64,000 bases of DNA, from assembly GCA_043497085.1 (NCBI GenBank), contig JBIEKI010000006.1; one strand, given 5' to 3'. A program made the translations under genes and the position numbers. A model generated the notes under the pieces. That model worked only from the letters and a program-made list of their open reading frames with translations, did no database searches and had not been told where the DNA came from. Shown piece by piece: positions 34,109 through 42,531 of this stretch. This DNA comes from Thalassobacillus sp043497085. Lineage in GTDB: Bacteria > Bacillota > Bacilli > Bacillales > Halobacillaceae. Numbering within the stretch: position 1 is the stretch's first letter; each line of letters starts with the position of its first letter.

Positions 34109-34160
34109 TATGAAAATAATTATTCTTACATATTTCTTCACAAATAGGGAGTGATCGTAA

Positions 34161-34358
34161 GTGAGAAGTAACATAATCTGGATAGTATTTTTCATTCTGC
34201 TTTCTATTTGGCTGATAGCAGTCGATTATTTTCAGAATTCCTCACCAGATGTATTTATTAACCTTTTGCAAGCAGCATTCATTGTTTTGTTTATACGTCT
34301 TATTTATGGGCTGGTTAATAAATGGAAAAGAAACGCTTCAAAAAAAGAGTCCTCTTAG
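34161..34358 (+). CDS. Small two-helix membrane protein
   Basis: A 65-residue protein with two hydrophobic stretches (IIWIVFFILLSIWLIAVDYF at about 5-24 and FINLLQAAFIVLFIRLIYGL at about 32-51) and a basic tail. GTG start with AGGGAGTG upstream. It follows the secreted protein by 52 bp, and may be its immunity partner (inference). No family recognised. Confidence 0.6.
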   Translation: MRSNIIWIVFFILLSIWLIAVDYFQNSSPDVFINLLQAAFIVLFIRLIYGLVNKWKRNASKKESS

Positions 34359-34465
34359 GGATAGCTCTTTTTTTATTATTGAATTTACTAAATTTAAAAA
34401 AAGATTGACGCAAGGCCTGATTATGATAGAATAAAGCCTAGTTTACTTATAAGCATTACTAATAT

Positions 34466-34573
34466 TCTTATCTGGAGAGGTTGAGGGACTGACCCAATGA
34501 AGCCTCGGCAACCGGCAAATTTTGCACGGTGCCAATTTCAGAGGAAGGCGAAAGCTATTCCGAAGATGAGAAT
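34466..34573 (+). ncRNA. SAM-I riboswitch (S-box)
   Basis: The S-box core is complete: TTATCTGGAGAGGTTGAGG, GACTGACCCAATGAAGCCTC, GGCAACCGGC, GGTGCCAATTTC and the closing GATGAGAA. It lies upstream of a small membrane peptide and a sodium:solute symporter, implying repression when S-adenosylmethionine is abundant. Confidence 0.93.
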
Positions 34574-34604
34574 CGATTGGCAAACGTTAAAACGGTTGTA
34601 TTCG

Positions 34605-34637
34605 ACTCTTCTCTCTTCGTGAGGGAAGAGTTTTTTT
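34605..34637 (+). terminator. S-box expression-platform terminator
   Basis: ACTCTTCTCTC and GAGGGAAGAGT form the stem, with seven T after it, 65 bp before the first downstream gene. Confidence 0.85.
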
Positions 34638-34702
34638 ATTGAAAAAGGGAGGGCTGGAAACAAGCTGGAGCAGAAAAATATATTGATAGGGGGAATTTCC
34701 AT

Positions 34703-34837
34703 ATGATAATTGCGATGATGACATGGGTTGGAACAATGGTTTTTTCTTTGCTGTTAGGCACGTTTCTTTGCTATAAAGTCGAGAAGTCAGGCGTGAAGAG
34801 ATGGGGAGCTAATGGGAAATTGTTTAAGTACAAATAA
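34703..34837 (+). CDS. 44-residue membrane peptide, possible symporter small subunit
   Basis: An ATG at 34703 preceded by AGGGGG opens a frame of 44 residues to the TAA at 34835-34837: one hydrophobic helix (AMMTWVGTMVFSLLLGTFLC) and a basic tail KVEKSGVKRWGANGK. It lies between the S-box terminator and the symporter, 27 bp before the latter. Small single-helix partners beside sodium:solute symporters are known (for example MetS with MetP, YhdT with PanF), so it may be an accessory subunit; this is inference. Confidence 0.6.
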   Translation: MIIAMMTWVGTMVFSLLLGTFLCYKVEKSGVKRWGANGKLFKYK

Positions 34838-34864
34838 GAGTTTCAGGAAGGATGTTATTGAAGC

Positions 34865-36424
34865 ATGATTTGGTATGTAATTGTTTTTTGTTTTTATATT
34901 ATTTTTCTTATATGGGCAAATGTAAAAAGTCTTAAAACAGCAGAATCGGTCGATGATTATACTACTGGCGGACATAGAATGGGATTATTACTAGGAATTG
35001 GTACGACTGCGGCAACCTGGGTGAGTGTTGCATCAGTTGTTGGGGTTCCAGGGTATTTATACAGCTCAGGTGTAGCTGCGGTGATAGGCTGGGTAGCGGG
35101 CTGGTGCTTTGGTGGAGGTTTAATTCCGATTGTTGCTTACAAAATTAGAAGGCCTGAAAAACCGGCCAGAACTTTCCCGGAGTATATCAGGCATCGGTTT
35201 GAACCCTTTCAGAAAAAGAGTACGCTGCAGGCGATTGTTGGCATTTTAATGTTTATTGGTTATTTGCTGTTAGTCAATATTCAGGTGACTGGATTTGGAA
35301 TTGTGTTTTCCAGCATCACAGGCATTGATTATAAGCTGGCGATATTCGGTTTTTTATTATTTATTTTAATTACAAGTGTGGGTGGCTTCTGGTCTGTTGC
35401 TGCGACAGATACATTAAATACCATCTTGATTACAGTCGGTGTATTACTGGCGAGTGGCGTCATATGGTCACTCACCGGTGGACTAGGTAATATAGTAGAA
35501 ACGCTTGCAACGACTACTGCTCCTACCATTGAGGGGGGACCACCACTTGAAGAAGGAATTTTGTTATCCCCTTTAGGAACGTTTGGCTTGGGGGCACTGT
35601 TTTCTATATTTATCTCTAATTCATTAGGAACACCATCCTCACCGCACTGGGTCACCCGGATGCTGGCTCCTAAAAATGTAAAAGTAGCGATTATGCAGGT
35701 GATGGGCACCATCCTTGTGCTCATCTTCATCATGGGCCCATTAATCATTATCGGGTTAGGGGCAAAAGTTCTGATACCCAGCATACCTGCAGGAAAAACG
35801 ACAGACTATATTATTCCGCTAGTAATTCAGGAATACACACCGCCGATCATCGGTGGAATCACATTGGTAGCGATTTGTGCGGCAGCGATATCTACGGCGA
35901 ATTCCATGCTTCTGCACTGTGCAACTTCCTTATATTATGATGTGTACTTGAATATATCTTCCAAAAGGATCAGTGACAAAAAGTTTAAGAATTGGCTGCG
36001 GTTGAGTATCTTTGCTATTGCAGCCGTAGCAGTTGTATTAGCTATTAAACCACCGTGGTTCTTAGCAATGGGATTTGTCTATATATACGGAGGATTTGGA
36101 GCAGCCTTTTTCCTGGTTGTTATTCTGGGCCTTTATTGGAAGCGAATGAACAGAGCAGGGGCCTATGCAGGCATTACCATCGGTGCAGTGGTGTATGTGG
36201 TGGCTAAAGCTATGGGGTATACCGTGCCATTTGTAATTGCTGTAGTTGCGTCACTAATAGGGGTATTAATCGCTGTCTATTCTACCAAAAAAGCTCCTCT
36301 TGAAGCATATGAACCTTATTTTAAGGCAGAGATCAGTGATTCAACAAGAAGGGTAATGAATGATGTTAGAAATAGTTCCCATGAAGAATCTCAAGACAAT
36401 GCTGGACAATCTAAAATAGGGTAA
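34865..36424 (+). CDS. Sodium:solute symporter family protein, S-box regulated
   Basis: A 519-residue transporter with about 13 helices. Family marks are DDYTTGGHRMGLLLGIGTTA after the first helix, VWLAS-like WVSVASVVGVPGY, PARTFPEYIRHRF and NSLGTPSSPHWVTRML. It belongs to the SSS family near pantothenate permease. The SAM riboswitch upstream says the cargo is tied to methionine or sulfur metabolism, so methionine, a methionine precursor or a methylated sulfur compound is likelier than pantothenate (inference). TTGAAGC region before the ATG holds a modest ribosome site. Confidence 0.88.
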   Translation: MIWYVIVFCFYIIFLIWANVKSLKTAESVDDYTTGGHRMGLLLGIGTTAATWVSVASVVGVPGYLYSSGVAAVIGWVAGWCFGGGLIPIVAYKIRRPEKPARTFPEYIRHRFEPFQKKSTLQAIVGILMFIGYLLLVNIQVTGFGIVFSSITGIDYKLAIFGFLLFILITSVGGFWSVAATDTLNTILITVGVLLASGVIWSLTGGLGNIVETLATTTAPTIEGGPPLEEGILLSPLGTFGLGALFSIFISNSLGTPSSPHWVTRMLAPKNVKVAIMQVMGTILVLIFIMGPLIIIGLGAKVLIPSIPAGKTTDYIIPLVIQEYTPPIIGGITLVAICAAAISTANSMLLHCATSLYYDVYLNISSKRISDKKFKNWLRLSIFAIAAVAVVLAIKPPWFLAMGFVYIYGGFGAAFFLVVILGLYWKRMNRAGAYAGITIGAVVYVVAKAMGYTVPFVIAVVASLIGVLIAVYSTKKAPLEAYEPYFKAEISDSTRRVMNDVRNSSHEESQDNAGQSKIG

Positions 36425-36515
36425 GAATATTTTTTAAAGCTTGCCAGCGTAAACATGGGTAGGTAAAGAAAGTCTCGATAAAACACACTTACTGGAAGTA
36501 GTGCTCACTGAAATC

Positions 36516-36552
36516 AAGAAGGGAGGCATCCATGACGGATGTCTCCCTTCTA
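36516..36552 (+). terminator. Terminator after symporter
   Basis: AGAAGGGAGGCATCC and GGATGTCTCCCTTCT form a long stem followed by AATTTACT. The remaining gap to 36804 is AT-rich and I see no gene in it. Confidence 0.7.
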
Positions 36553-36804
36553 ATTTACTTAGTAATACTTCAAAGTGATTAGAATGATCCTGCGCTCCTC
36601 TCCAGAAAGCAAAGTGAAGATATCGTGATCATGAGCGAGTCATTGAAGATTATGTTGTTATGAAAGAAATCATTATAAAAAAAGTATCATATTCTTTAAT
36701 TTTACATATATTATATAAACTTAAAACCGACTAAACCACTCGTATTAATTGGTGGTTGAGTTCTGTACTACAAAGTATGACTAAATTAAAGAGGTGAACG
36801 AATT

Positions 36805-38184
36805 ATGGCTAAGTGGGTTGGTACTGATCCCACGTTTTATCCTTCTGCTAAATCAGCCATGGAAGCTCCCAGAGAGAAGCTTGCTTATGTTGCGCTCCTG
36901 CAGCCGGATGCCCTTGGGGTCATTGATCTTGATCCTGACTCAGAGACCTATGGACAACTGATTCATCAATTGCTTTTGCCCGGGGAGGAGGAAGATGAAC
37001 TTCATCATTTTGGTTGGAATGCATGCAGCTCTGCGCTTTGCCCTACCGCTTTTCATCCCACGCTTGAGAGACGTTATTTAATTCTGCCTGGTATCCGCTC
37101 TTCCCGTATCTATATTGTCGATACGCAGCCAGACCCGAAGAGCCCCCGTATTGTCCGAACGATTGAACCGGAAGAAATCAAGGAACGAACGGGCTACAGC
37201 CGATTGCATACCGTTCATTGCGGGCCGGATGGAATCTATATTAGTGCCCTGGGTTCCGGGGATGGTGACGGTGGTCCTGGCGGTATTCTCCTGTTAGACC
37301 ACTTCAACTTTAATGTGTTAGGTGCCTGGGAAATGGACCGCGGGCCGCAGCATTTTTCTTATGATTTTTGGTGGCATATTGCCCATGATGTGACGGTAAC
37401 CAGTGAATGGGCTACACCGGATCTCTTTGAGAATGGATTACAGCTGGATGCCCTCTTGCAGCGAAAGTACGGACATAAAATGCATTTCTTTGACAGCCGT
37501 TCCAGAAAGCATCTGAAGGAAATTGATTTTGGCGATCAGCATCAGATGGTATTAGAGCTACGCCCGGCGCATAATCCGAAGAAAACGTATGGATTTGTGA
37601 GTGTGGTTACCGATGTCACCAATCTGGCCAGCTCGGTCTGGACATGGTATGAGGAGAATGGGAAATGGGACGTGAAGAAAATTATTGAAATCCCTGCCCA
37701 GCCGGCCGATCCGGATCAGCTTCCGCCAGCACTTAAAGACGTTGGTGCCGTACCGCCGTTAGTGACCGACATCGTGCTTTCCCTTGATGACCGTTATCTT
37801 TATGTCCCGTGCTGGGGGACTGGGGAACTAAGGCAATATGACGTCAGTGACCCGTTTAACGCGAAGTTGACAGGCAAAGTGGAGATTGGAGGAATCGTAA
37901 ACCAAAAAGCACATCCGAATGGTAAAAAGATAACCGGCGGACCACAGATGGTGGAATTAAGCCGGGACGGAAAACGGCTTTATTTCAGTAACTCCCTCTA
38001 TAGTTCCTGGGACGATCAATTTTATCCGGAAGGCATTCAAGGAGCGGTGGTAAAAGTAGATATTCTTGCTGAAGGAGGAATGGAAATCGATCCAGACTTC
38101 CTGATTCAGTTAGAGAAAGGCAGGGCCCACCAAATCCGTCTCGATGGTGGAGACTGCTCCACGGATACGTTCTGTTACCCTTGA
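36805..38184 (+). CDS. Selenium-binding protein / methanethiol oxidase family
   Basis: A 459-residue SBP56 protein, a seven-bladed beta-propeller. Typical blocks are YVALLQPDALGVIDLDP, WNACSSALCPTAF (conserved cysteines), LPGIRSSRIYIVDT, TVHCGPDGIYISALG, PQHFSYDFWWHIAHDV, YVPCWGTGELRQYDV and a C-terminal HQIRLDGGDCSTD. Members of the family oxidise methanethiol to formaldehyde, sulfide and peroxide using copper in some bacteria. The sulfur-linked riboswitch and symporter just upstream support such a role here. GAGGTG precedes the ATG. A 60-bp remnant of this gene sits at 49603. Confidence 0.88.
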   Translation: MAKWVGTDPTFYPSAKSAMEAPREKLAYVALLQPDALGVIDLDPDSETYGQLIHQLLLPGEEEDELHHFGWNACSSALCPTAFHPTLERRYLILPGIRSSRIYIVDTQPDPKSPRIVRTIEPEEIKERTGYSRLHTVHCGPDGIYISALGSGDGDGGPGGILLLDHFNFNVLGAWEMDRGPQHFSYDFWWHIAHDVTVTSEWATPDLFENGLQLDALLQRKYGHKMHFFDSRSRKHLKEIDFGDQHQMVLELRPAHNPKKTYGFVSVVTDVTNLASSVWTWYEENGKWDVKKIIEIPAQPADPDQLPPALKDVGAVPPLVTDIVLSLDDRYLYVPCWGTGELRQYDVSDPFNAKLTGKVEIGGIVNQKAHPNGKKITGGPQMVELSRDGKRLYFSNSLYSSWDDQFYPEGIQGAVVKVDILAEGGMEIDPDFLIQLEKGRAHQIRLDGGDCSTDTFCYP

Positions 38185-38205
38185 TCCTGATTGGAGGAAA
38201 ATAAA

Positions 38206-38847
38206 ATGGATATGCTGGTTTCTGAGGGCAGTCAGATTGCCATTGCTGCCCTGCTTGGTGCCTTTCACGGACTGAATCCTGCGATGGGCTGGCTCTTCGC
38301 TGTTTTCCTTGCTGTTCAAAAAGACGACTGGCGGGTGCTCATTTATGCGATTATTCCGATTGGCATGGGGCAAATGCTAGGGGATGGAGCGGTCGTCCTC
38401 CTGCAGACGATCGCTCGATTTCAATTCCCGTTGCATATCGTCCATTTGAGCATCGCTTCCATCGTGCTTGGCTATGGCATTTATCGTTTGTTTCGCTATT
38501 TTCGACATGTGAAATGGACGGGGGGATTGAAGGTAGGGTACGGACAGCTGCTGCTTTGGTCGTTTCTCGCTGCCTCTACCCATGGTTCCGGACTGCTGCT
38601 CTCTCCGTTCATCTTAGGTGCGGATCATATTGCTGATATTCTGCCGCTCTATTTATTTCATGAACTTGCGATGCTTACTTCAATGACAGTGGTTGCCTTT
38701 ATTGTGTACCGTATTGGAATGATGAAAATACGAAAATATATCGTTAATTTTGATCTGATATGGGCTGTTTTGTTAATCGTTGTTGGACTGATTCTCTTCT
38801 TGATGAATGTGGATGTTGGTGGAGAGATGCCTGGTCACATGCATTGA
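38206..38847 (+). CDS. HupE/UreJ- or NiCoT-like membrane protein
   Basis: A 213-residue protein with about six helices. Near the N-terminus GAFHGLNPAMGWLFAV carries the HxGLNP motif of HupE-like and nickel/cobalt transporters, and STHGSGLLLSPFILG is a second His-containing helix. ATG 38206 is chosen since GGAGGA lies just upstream; the TTG at 38191 is inside the ribosome site region. It follows the methanethiol oxidase gene by 21 bp and is probably its partner, perhaps supplying a metal (inference). Confidence 0.75.
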   Translation: MDMLVSEGSQIAIAALLGAFHGLNPAMGWLFAVFLAVQKDDWRVLIYAIIPIGMGQMLGDGAVVLLQTIARFQFPLHIVHLSIASIVLGYGIYRLFRYFRHVKWTGGLKVGYGQLLLWSFLAASTHGSGLLLSPFILGADHIADILPLYLFHELAMLTSMTVVAFIVYRIGMMKIRKYIVNFDLIWAVLLIVVGLILFLMNVDVGGEMPGHMH

Positions 38848-38859
38848 ATCCTAAAATTT

Positions 38860-38914
38860 AAAGTGCCTGCCCCCCAGTGAGTTTATGCTTTACTATAGTG
38901 GGGGCAGGCACTTA
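38860..38914 (+). terminator. Terminator, dispersed hairpin family copy 6
   Basis: AAGTGCCTGCCCCCCA and TGGGGGCAGGCACTT flank a GTGAGTTTATGCTTTACTAT loop, closing the methanethiol oxidase operon. Confidence 0.85.
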
Positions 38915-39003
38915 TTTGCATGAATAGATTACTCGCTTATTGTACATGCCAATGGTTCGTGCGACAATAAAAATAATCAAGTAAAAAAGAAGGGGATGTG
39001 AGT

Positions 39004-39705
39004 ATGAAACGTGCAGGTATCATAGGTGGTTTAGGTCCGGAGTCGACGGTGGATTATTATAAACTTTTCATTGAAAAGTACCAGCAGCGTGTGAACAGCA
39101 GGCAGAAGCTCCCGGAACTCTATATCAACAGCATCAATATGTATAACATTTTCCATTTCATTTCTGAAAATCAAATGGATGAGCTGATTGAGTATGTTGG
39201 AAGTGCTGCCAAACAACTGGAAGCTATTGGTGCCGACTTTATCGTGATTGCTGCCAATACGCCGCATATTGTTTTTGATAAAATCAGCAAGCAGGTAAAT
39301 GTTCCGATGATCAGTATTGTCGAAGCAACGTATGAGGAGACTAAGGAACTTGGAATAAAAAATGCAGGCCTCCTGGGTACTAAATTTACGATGGAGCATG
39401 ACTTTTTCAAAGAGCAATTTTGGAAGCATAATAAAAAAATCACCGTCCCATCTGAACAGCAGCAGGAATATCTGCATGAAAAAATCGTAGATGAATTGGA
39501 AAATGGAATCGTGAAGGAAGATACAAAAGAGGAGTTCATCCGGGTGATTAATCAGATGATTGAGGAATTTGGTATTGATGGACTGATTCTTGGATGTACC
39601 GAGCTTCCAATGATTCTTAAAGAAGGGGACGTAGCTATTCCGCTTATCAATACGATGGAGATCCATGTCGATAAAATGGTAGAGCATATGTTTAGTGATG
39701 AGTGA
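39004..39705 (+). CDS. Aspartate/glutamate racemase family protein
   Basis: A 233-residue protein of the Asp/Glu/hydantoin racemase fold. KRAGIIGGLGPESTVDYYK opens it. The second catalytic cysteine is present at C198 (LILGCTELP). At the first catalytic position the motif reads AANTPH (A84-N85-T86) where active aspartate racemases have CNTAH and E. coli YgeA has Thr. Activity as a two-base racemase is therefore doubtful. ATG 39004 has GGGGATG upstream and the GTG at 38998 is too close. Monocistronic, with a hairpin after it. Confidence 0.85.
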   Translation: MKRAGIIGGLGPESTVDYYKLFIEKYQQRVNSRQKLPELYINSINMYNIFHFISENQMDELIEYVGSAAKQLEAIGADFIVIAANTPHIVFDKISKQVNVPMISIVEATYEETKELGIKNAGLLGTKFTMEHDFFKEQFWKHNKKITVPSEQQQEYLHEKIVDELENGIVKEDTKEEFIRVINQMIEEFGIDGLILGCTELPMILKEGDVAIPLINTMEIHVDKMVEHMFSDE

Positions 39706-39746
39706 TACTTGTAAAATAAAATGCACATCGTTGCTTATCAAAAAAG

Positions 39747-39777
39747 GACAGCCGGAAAGCGCGGCTGTCTTTTATAT
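39747..39777. terminator. Terminator between racemase and tatC
   Basis: GGACAGCCG and CGGCTGTC flank GAAAGCG, followed by TTTTATAT on the plus strand and A-rich sequence upstream, so it may serve both convergent genes. Confidence 0.6.
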
Positions 39778-39787
39778 ATTCGATAAA

Positions 39788-40528
39788 TCATACATTTGTT
39801 TCTTTTCTTTCGCGTTCCATAAGCTTGGAAAGTAACACACCCAGCTCATAGAGGGCAAATAGGGGCCCCAATACGATCAACTGCGATATAATATCTGGCG
39901 GTGTAATCAGGGCGGACACTACAGCCATCAACAGGTAACCGTATTTTCTCACTTTGCCGAGTTTTTCTGGAGTTACTACTCCCACGGCTGTCAAGAACAT
40001 CAATACGAGCGGGATTTCAAAAAGAAATCCGATAGGTATCGTAGTCATCAACAGGAAAGAAAAGTATTCTTTTGCCGTGATCATCATGCTGAAATTAGTG
40101 GTTCCGATATTCAGGAGAAATCCATATACGGTCGGGAAAATCACCCAAAAACCGAACGCAATTCCAGCAAGGAAACTGAAGAAAATCCCTGGGATGAACG
40201 TTAGAGCTGTCCGGCTTTCTTTATCAGAGAGTGCTGGTTTGACAAACCTCCAGATTTGATAGCCGATAAAGGGGGCGGATACCCCGAGGCTCAGACTAGC
40301 GGCTATCCCGGTATAGAATCGGATGACATCCAGCGGTCCGAGCATCACTAATTTATGTTCGTCTGTCAACAGTGGAATCACATGATTAACAGATAGCAGA
40401 AATCCTACAAAGCAAACGACAAAGAAGATGGCAGAATAGAGGACCGCTTTCCGTAAATCAGAAAGGTGTTCGACCAGTGTCTGTTCTTCCGTCGGGTGGT
40501 TTTCGATTTTGGCTTCGACTTCCCGCAT
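39788..40528 (-). CDS. tatC: Sec-independent protein translocase TatC
   Basis: Core receptor of the twin-arginine export system, about 246 residues with six membrane helices. EEQTLVEHLSDLRKAVLYS is the conserved cytoplasmic start, and ...SLSLGVSAPFIGYQIWRFVKPAL and FEIPLVLMFLTAVGVV are typical. I prefer ATG 40528, since GGGGG is too near the ATG at 40534. It lies downstream of tatA and of a Tat-signal protein on the same strand. Confidence 0.93.
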   Translation of the reverse strand: MREVEAKIENHPTEEQTLVEHLSDLRKAVLYSAIFFVVCFVGFLLSVNHVIPLLTDEHKLVMLGPLDVIRFYTGIAASLSLGVSAPFIGYQIWRFVKPALSDKESRTALTFIPGIFFSFLAGIAFGFWVIFPTVYGFLLNIGTTNFSMMITAKEYFSFLLMTTIPIGFLFEIPLVLMFLTAVGVVTPEKLGKVRKYGYLLMAVVSALITPPDIISQLIVLGPLFALYELGVLLSKLMERERKETNV

Positions 40529-40550
40529 TCTCATTCCCCCTTATGCCTGG

Positions 40551-40745
40551 TTATTCTTTCGGGGATTTATCCTCATTTTTTTCGTCAGGTTCGTCATTCA
40601 TCAGGCTGTTGGCTGATTTTTTGAATTCCGATAAGGTTTGTCCGAAAGCGGCTCCGATCTCTGGCAGTTTCTTTGGTCCGAAAATGATAAGTGTCACGAC
40701 AAGTATGATGATCAGCCCCGGAATTCCTATGTTAGTCAGTCCCAT
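40551..40745 (-). CDS. tatA: Sec-independent protein translocase TatA
   Basis: Pore-forming component, 64 residues: one N-terminal helix (IGIPGLIIILVVTLIIFGP), the FGPKKLPEIGAAFGQ amphipathic hinge and an acidic, charged tail. AAAGGAGAGACG precedes the ATG. It sits between tatC and the GMC oxidoreductase, all on the minus strand, implying a dedicated TatA/TatC pair. Confidence 0.93.
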   Translation of the reverse strand: MGLTNIGIPGLIIILVVTLIIFGPKKLPEIGAAFGQTLSEFKKSANSLMNDEPDEKNEDKSPKE

Positions 40746-40772
40746 GGTCGTCTCTCCTTTTATAGAAAATGA

Positions 40773-42512
40773 TTACGCTCGTTTGCTGGCTGCTTTTGCT
40801 TTGACTAATTGGCCTTTATTTTCCCTGTATTTCATGATGCCTTCCGCTGCCCGGTATGCTAAAGCGCCCACGGTTCCGGTAGGGTTGTAGCCGCCATTAT
40901 GGGCAAAAGCGGAAGCACCGATCACGAACAGGTTATCCGCATCCCACATTTGCAGGTAGTTATTGACGGCTGAGTTTTCAGGATCAGCCCCCATAATCAC
41001 GCCTCCGGTATTGTGAGTGGTCTGATAAGGAACAATGCTGTAATGGTCCTTGATCTCTCTTGGCTCCACAATGTCAGCGCCCATTTCTTTCATAATATCG
41101 GCGCATTTACCGCTCAAATAATCGTGAAGTTTCCTGTCCTGTTCCGTGAAATCGTATGTCATGCGCAACAGCGGAAAGCCGAACACATCCTTATAATCCG
41201 GGTCCAGGCTCAGATAGTTGTTCCGATGGGGAATCGATGCTCCCTGTGCCCCAATTGCAAGGTTTCTGTGATAATACTTGATGGACTGGGCTTTGAATTC
41301 TTTGCCCCAGTTCGGTGTATCATTCGGTACCACGTTGTTATTGATCGGCCGCTGTCCGGTCTGTGTAATGGCCAGCACACCGCCATGAATGAAATCAAGC
41401 TTGGAATGATCGAAATTATCGCCATTATAGTCATCGACGGCTGCCCCAAGAGACCCCGCTCCCATATAGGTGTTGAACTTCTTGTTTTCAAAAAATCCGG
41501 TTGCCCCCGGCAAGATTTGATAACAATAGTTTTTCCCAATCACACCAGCACGTGTTTCAGGGTCATAAGGCTTACCAATGCCTGCCTGCAGTAGCAGCCG
41601 GGTATTATTCATGACGTAGCTTGTCAGGACCACGACATCTGCCGGCTGGATGAATTCCTCTCCCGTTTGCAGGTCGACATATTTGACGCCTGTTGCTTTA
41701 CTTCCGTCATACAGGATTTCCGTCACATTCGCATGGGTGCGAAGTTCGAAATTCCCAGTTTTTTTAGCGGTCGGAATAACCGTGACATTCGGAGATGTTT
41801 TGGCGCCGTATTCACACCCGAAGCGCTCGCAATAGCCACAATACTGACACTGATTTATCGTTTGTCCATCAGGATTTTCGTATCGTTCTGACAGGTTTCC
41901 GGACGGAATATGGATAGGATGAAAATTTTTATTCTTAGCCGCATCCTTGAACATTTTCGTTATCGGCGTTTCTTTCATCGGCGGGGTAGGGTAAGGGTTA
42001 TTTCTTGGTGCACCTTTCGGATTTTCTTCCCCGCTGATCCCTGCCATCTGTTCGAATTTGTAAAAATAAGGATCCAATTCATCATAAGTGATGCCCCAGT
42101 CCTGCAAGATGTAATCATCCCCGAGTTTATTTGGTCCGTACTTCTCCTCGGTCTTTGATTTTATTTCAAAATCATAAGGCAAAAATCGCCATGTCTGCCC
42201 ATTCCAGTGAACTCCTGCTCCGCCAAGCCCTTCTCCAAGCAAAAATGATCCGAGCTGGCGCATCGGCAGGGCCCGTTCATCTCGATGATTACGGAAAGTG
42301 ATAGTTTCTCTCGATAAATCCTGCATCAATTCGTAGCGGATCGCATACCGGTACTCATCATGGACATGCTGGAAATCCTCGGTCGAACGGGCCTTTCCCC
42401 GTTCAAGCCCGACGACCTGGACACCCTGCTTGGTCAGTTCTGCTGCGATAATCCCGCCAGTCCAGCCGACTCCTACAGTGACCACATCTACTTTCTTCAG
42501 CTTCTCAGCCAT
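40773..42512 (-). CDS. GMC-family oxidoreductase (gluconate 2-dehydrogenase-like FAD subunit)
   Basis: A 579-residue FAD enzyme. VVTVGVGWTGGIIAAELTKQ is the nucleotide-binding start, GEGLGGAGVHWNGQTWR and the CQYCGYCERFGCEYGAK cysteine cluster follow, and the end has FVIGASAFAHNGGYNPTG, typical of the GMC catalytic His region. No signal peptide is present, so export would be by hitch-hiking with the Tat-signal partner at 42532, as for other FAD/subunit-3 pairs. Oxidises an alcohol or sugar; substrate unknown. No cytochrome subunit gene is adjacent. Confidence 0.88.
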   Translation of the reverse strand: MAEKLKKVDVVTVGVGWTGGIIAAELTKQGVQVVGLERGKARSTEDFQHVHDEYRYAIRYELMQDLSRETITFRNHRDERALPMRQLGSFLLGEGLGGAGVHWNGQTWRFLPYDFEIKSKTEEKYGPNKLGDDYILQDWGITYDELDPYFYKFEQMAGISGEENPKGAPRNNPYPTPPMKETPITKMFKDAAKNKNFHPIHIPSGNLSERYENPDGQTINQCQYCGYCERFGCEYGAKTSPNVTVIPTAKKTGNFELRTHANVTEILYDGSKATGVKYVDLQTGEEFIQPADVVVLTSYVMNNTRLLLQAGIGKPYDPETRAGVIGKNYCYQILPGATGFFENKKFNTYMGAGSLGAAVDDYNGDNFDHSKLDFIHGGVLAITQTGQRPINNNVVPNDTPNWGKEFKAQSIKYYHRNLAIGAQGASIPHRNNYLSLDPDYKDVFGFPLLRMTYDFTEQDRKLHDYLSGKCADIMKEMGADIVEPREIKDHYSIVPYQTTHNTGGVIMGADPENSAVNNYLQMWDADNLFVIGASAFAHNGGYNPTGTVGALAYRAAEGIMKYRENKGQLVKAKAASKRA

Positions 42513-42531
42513 TTAATTCCCTCCCATATGG

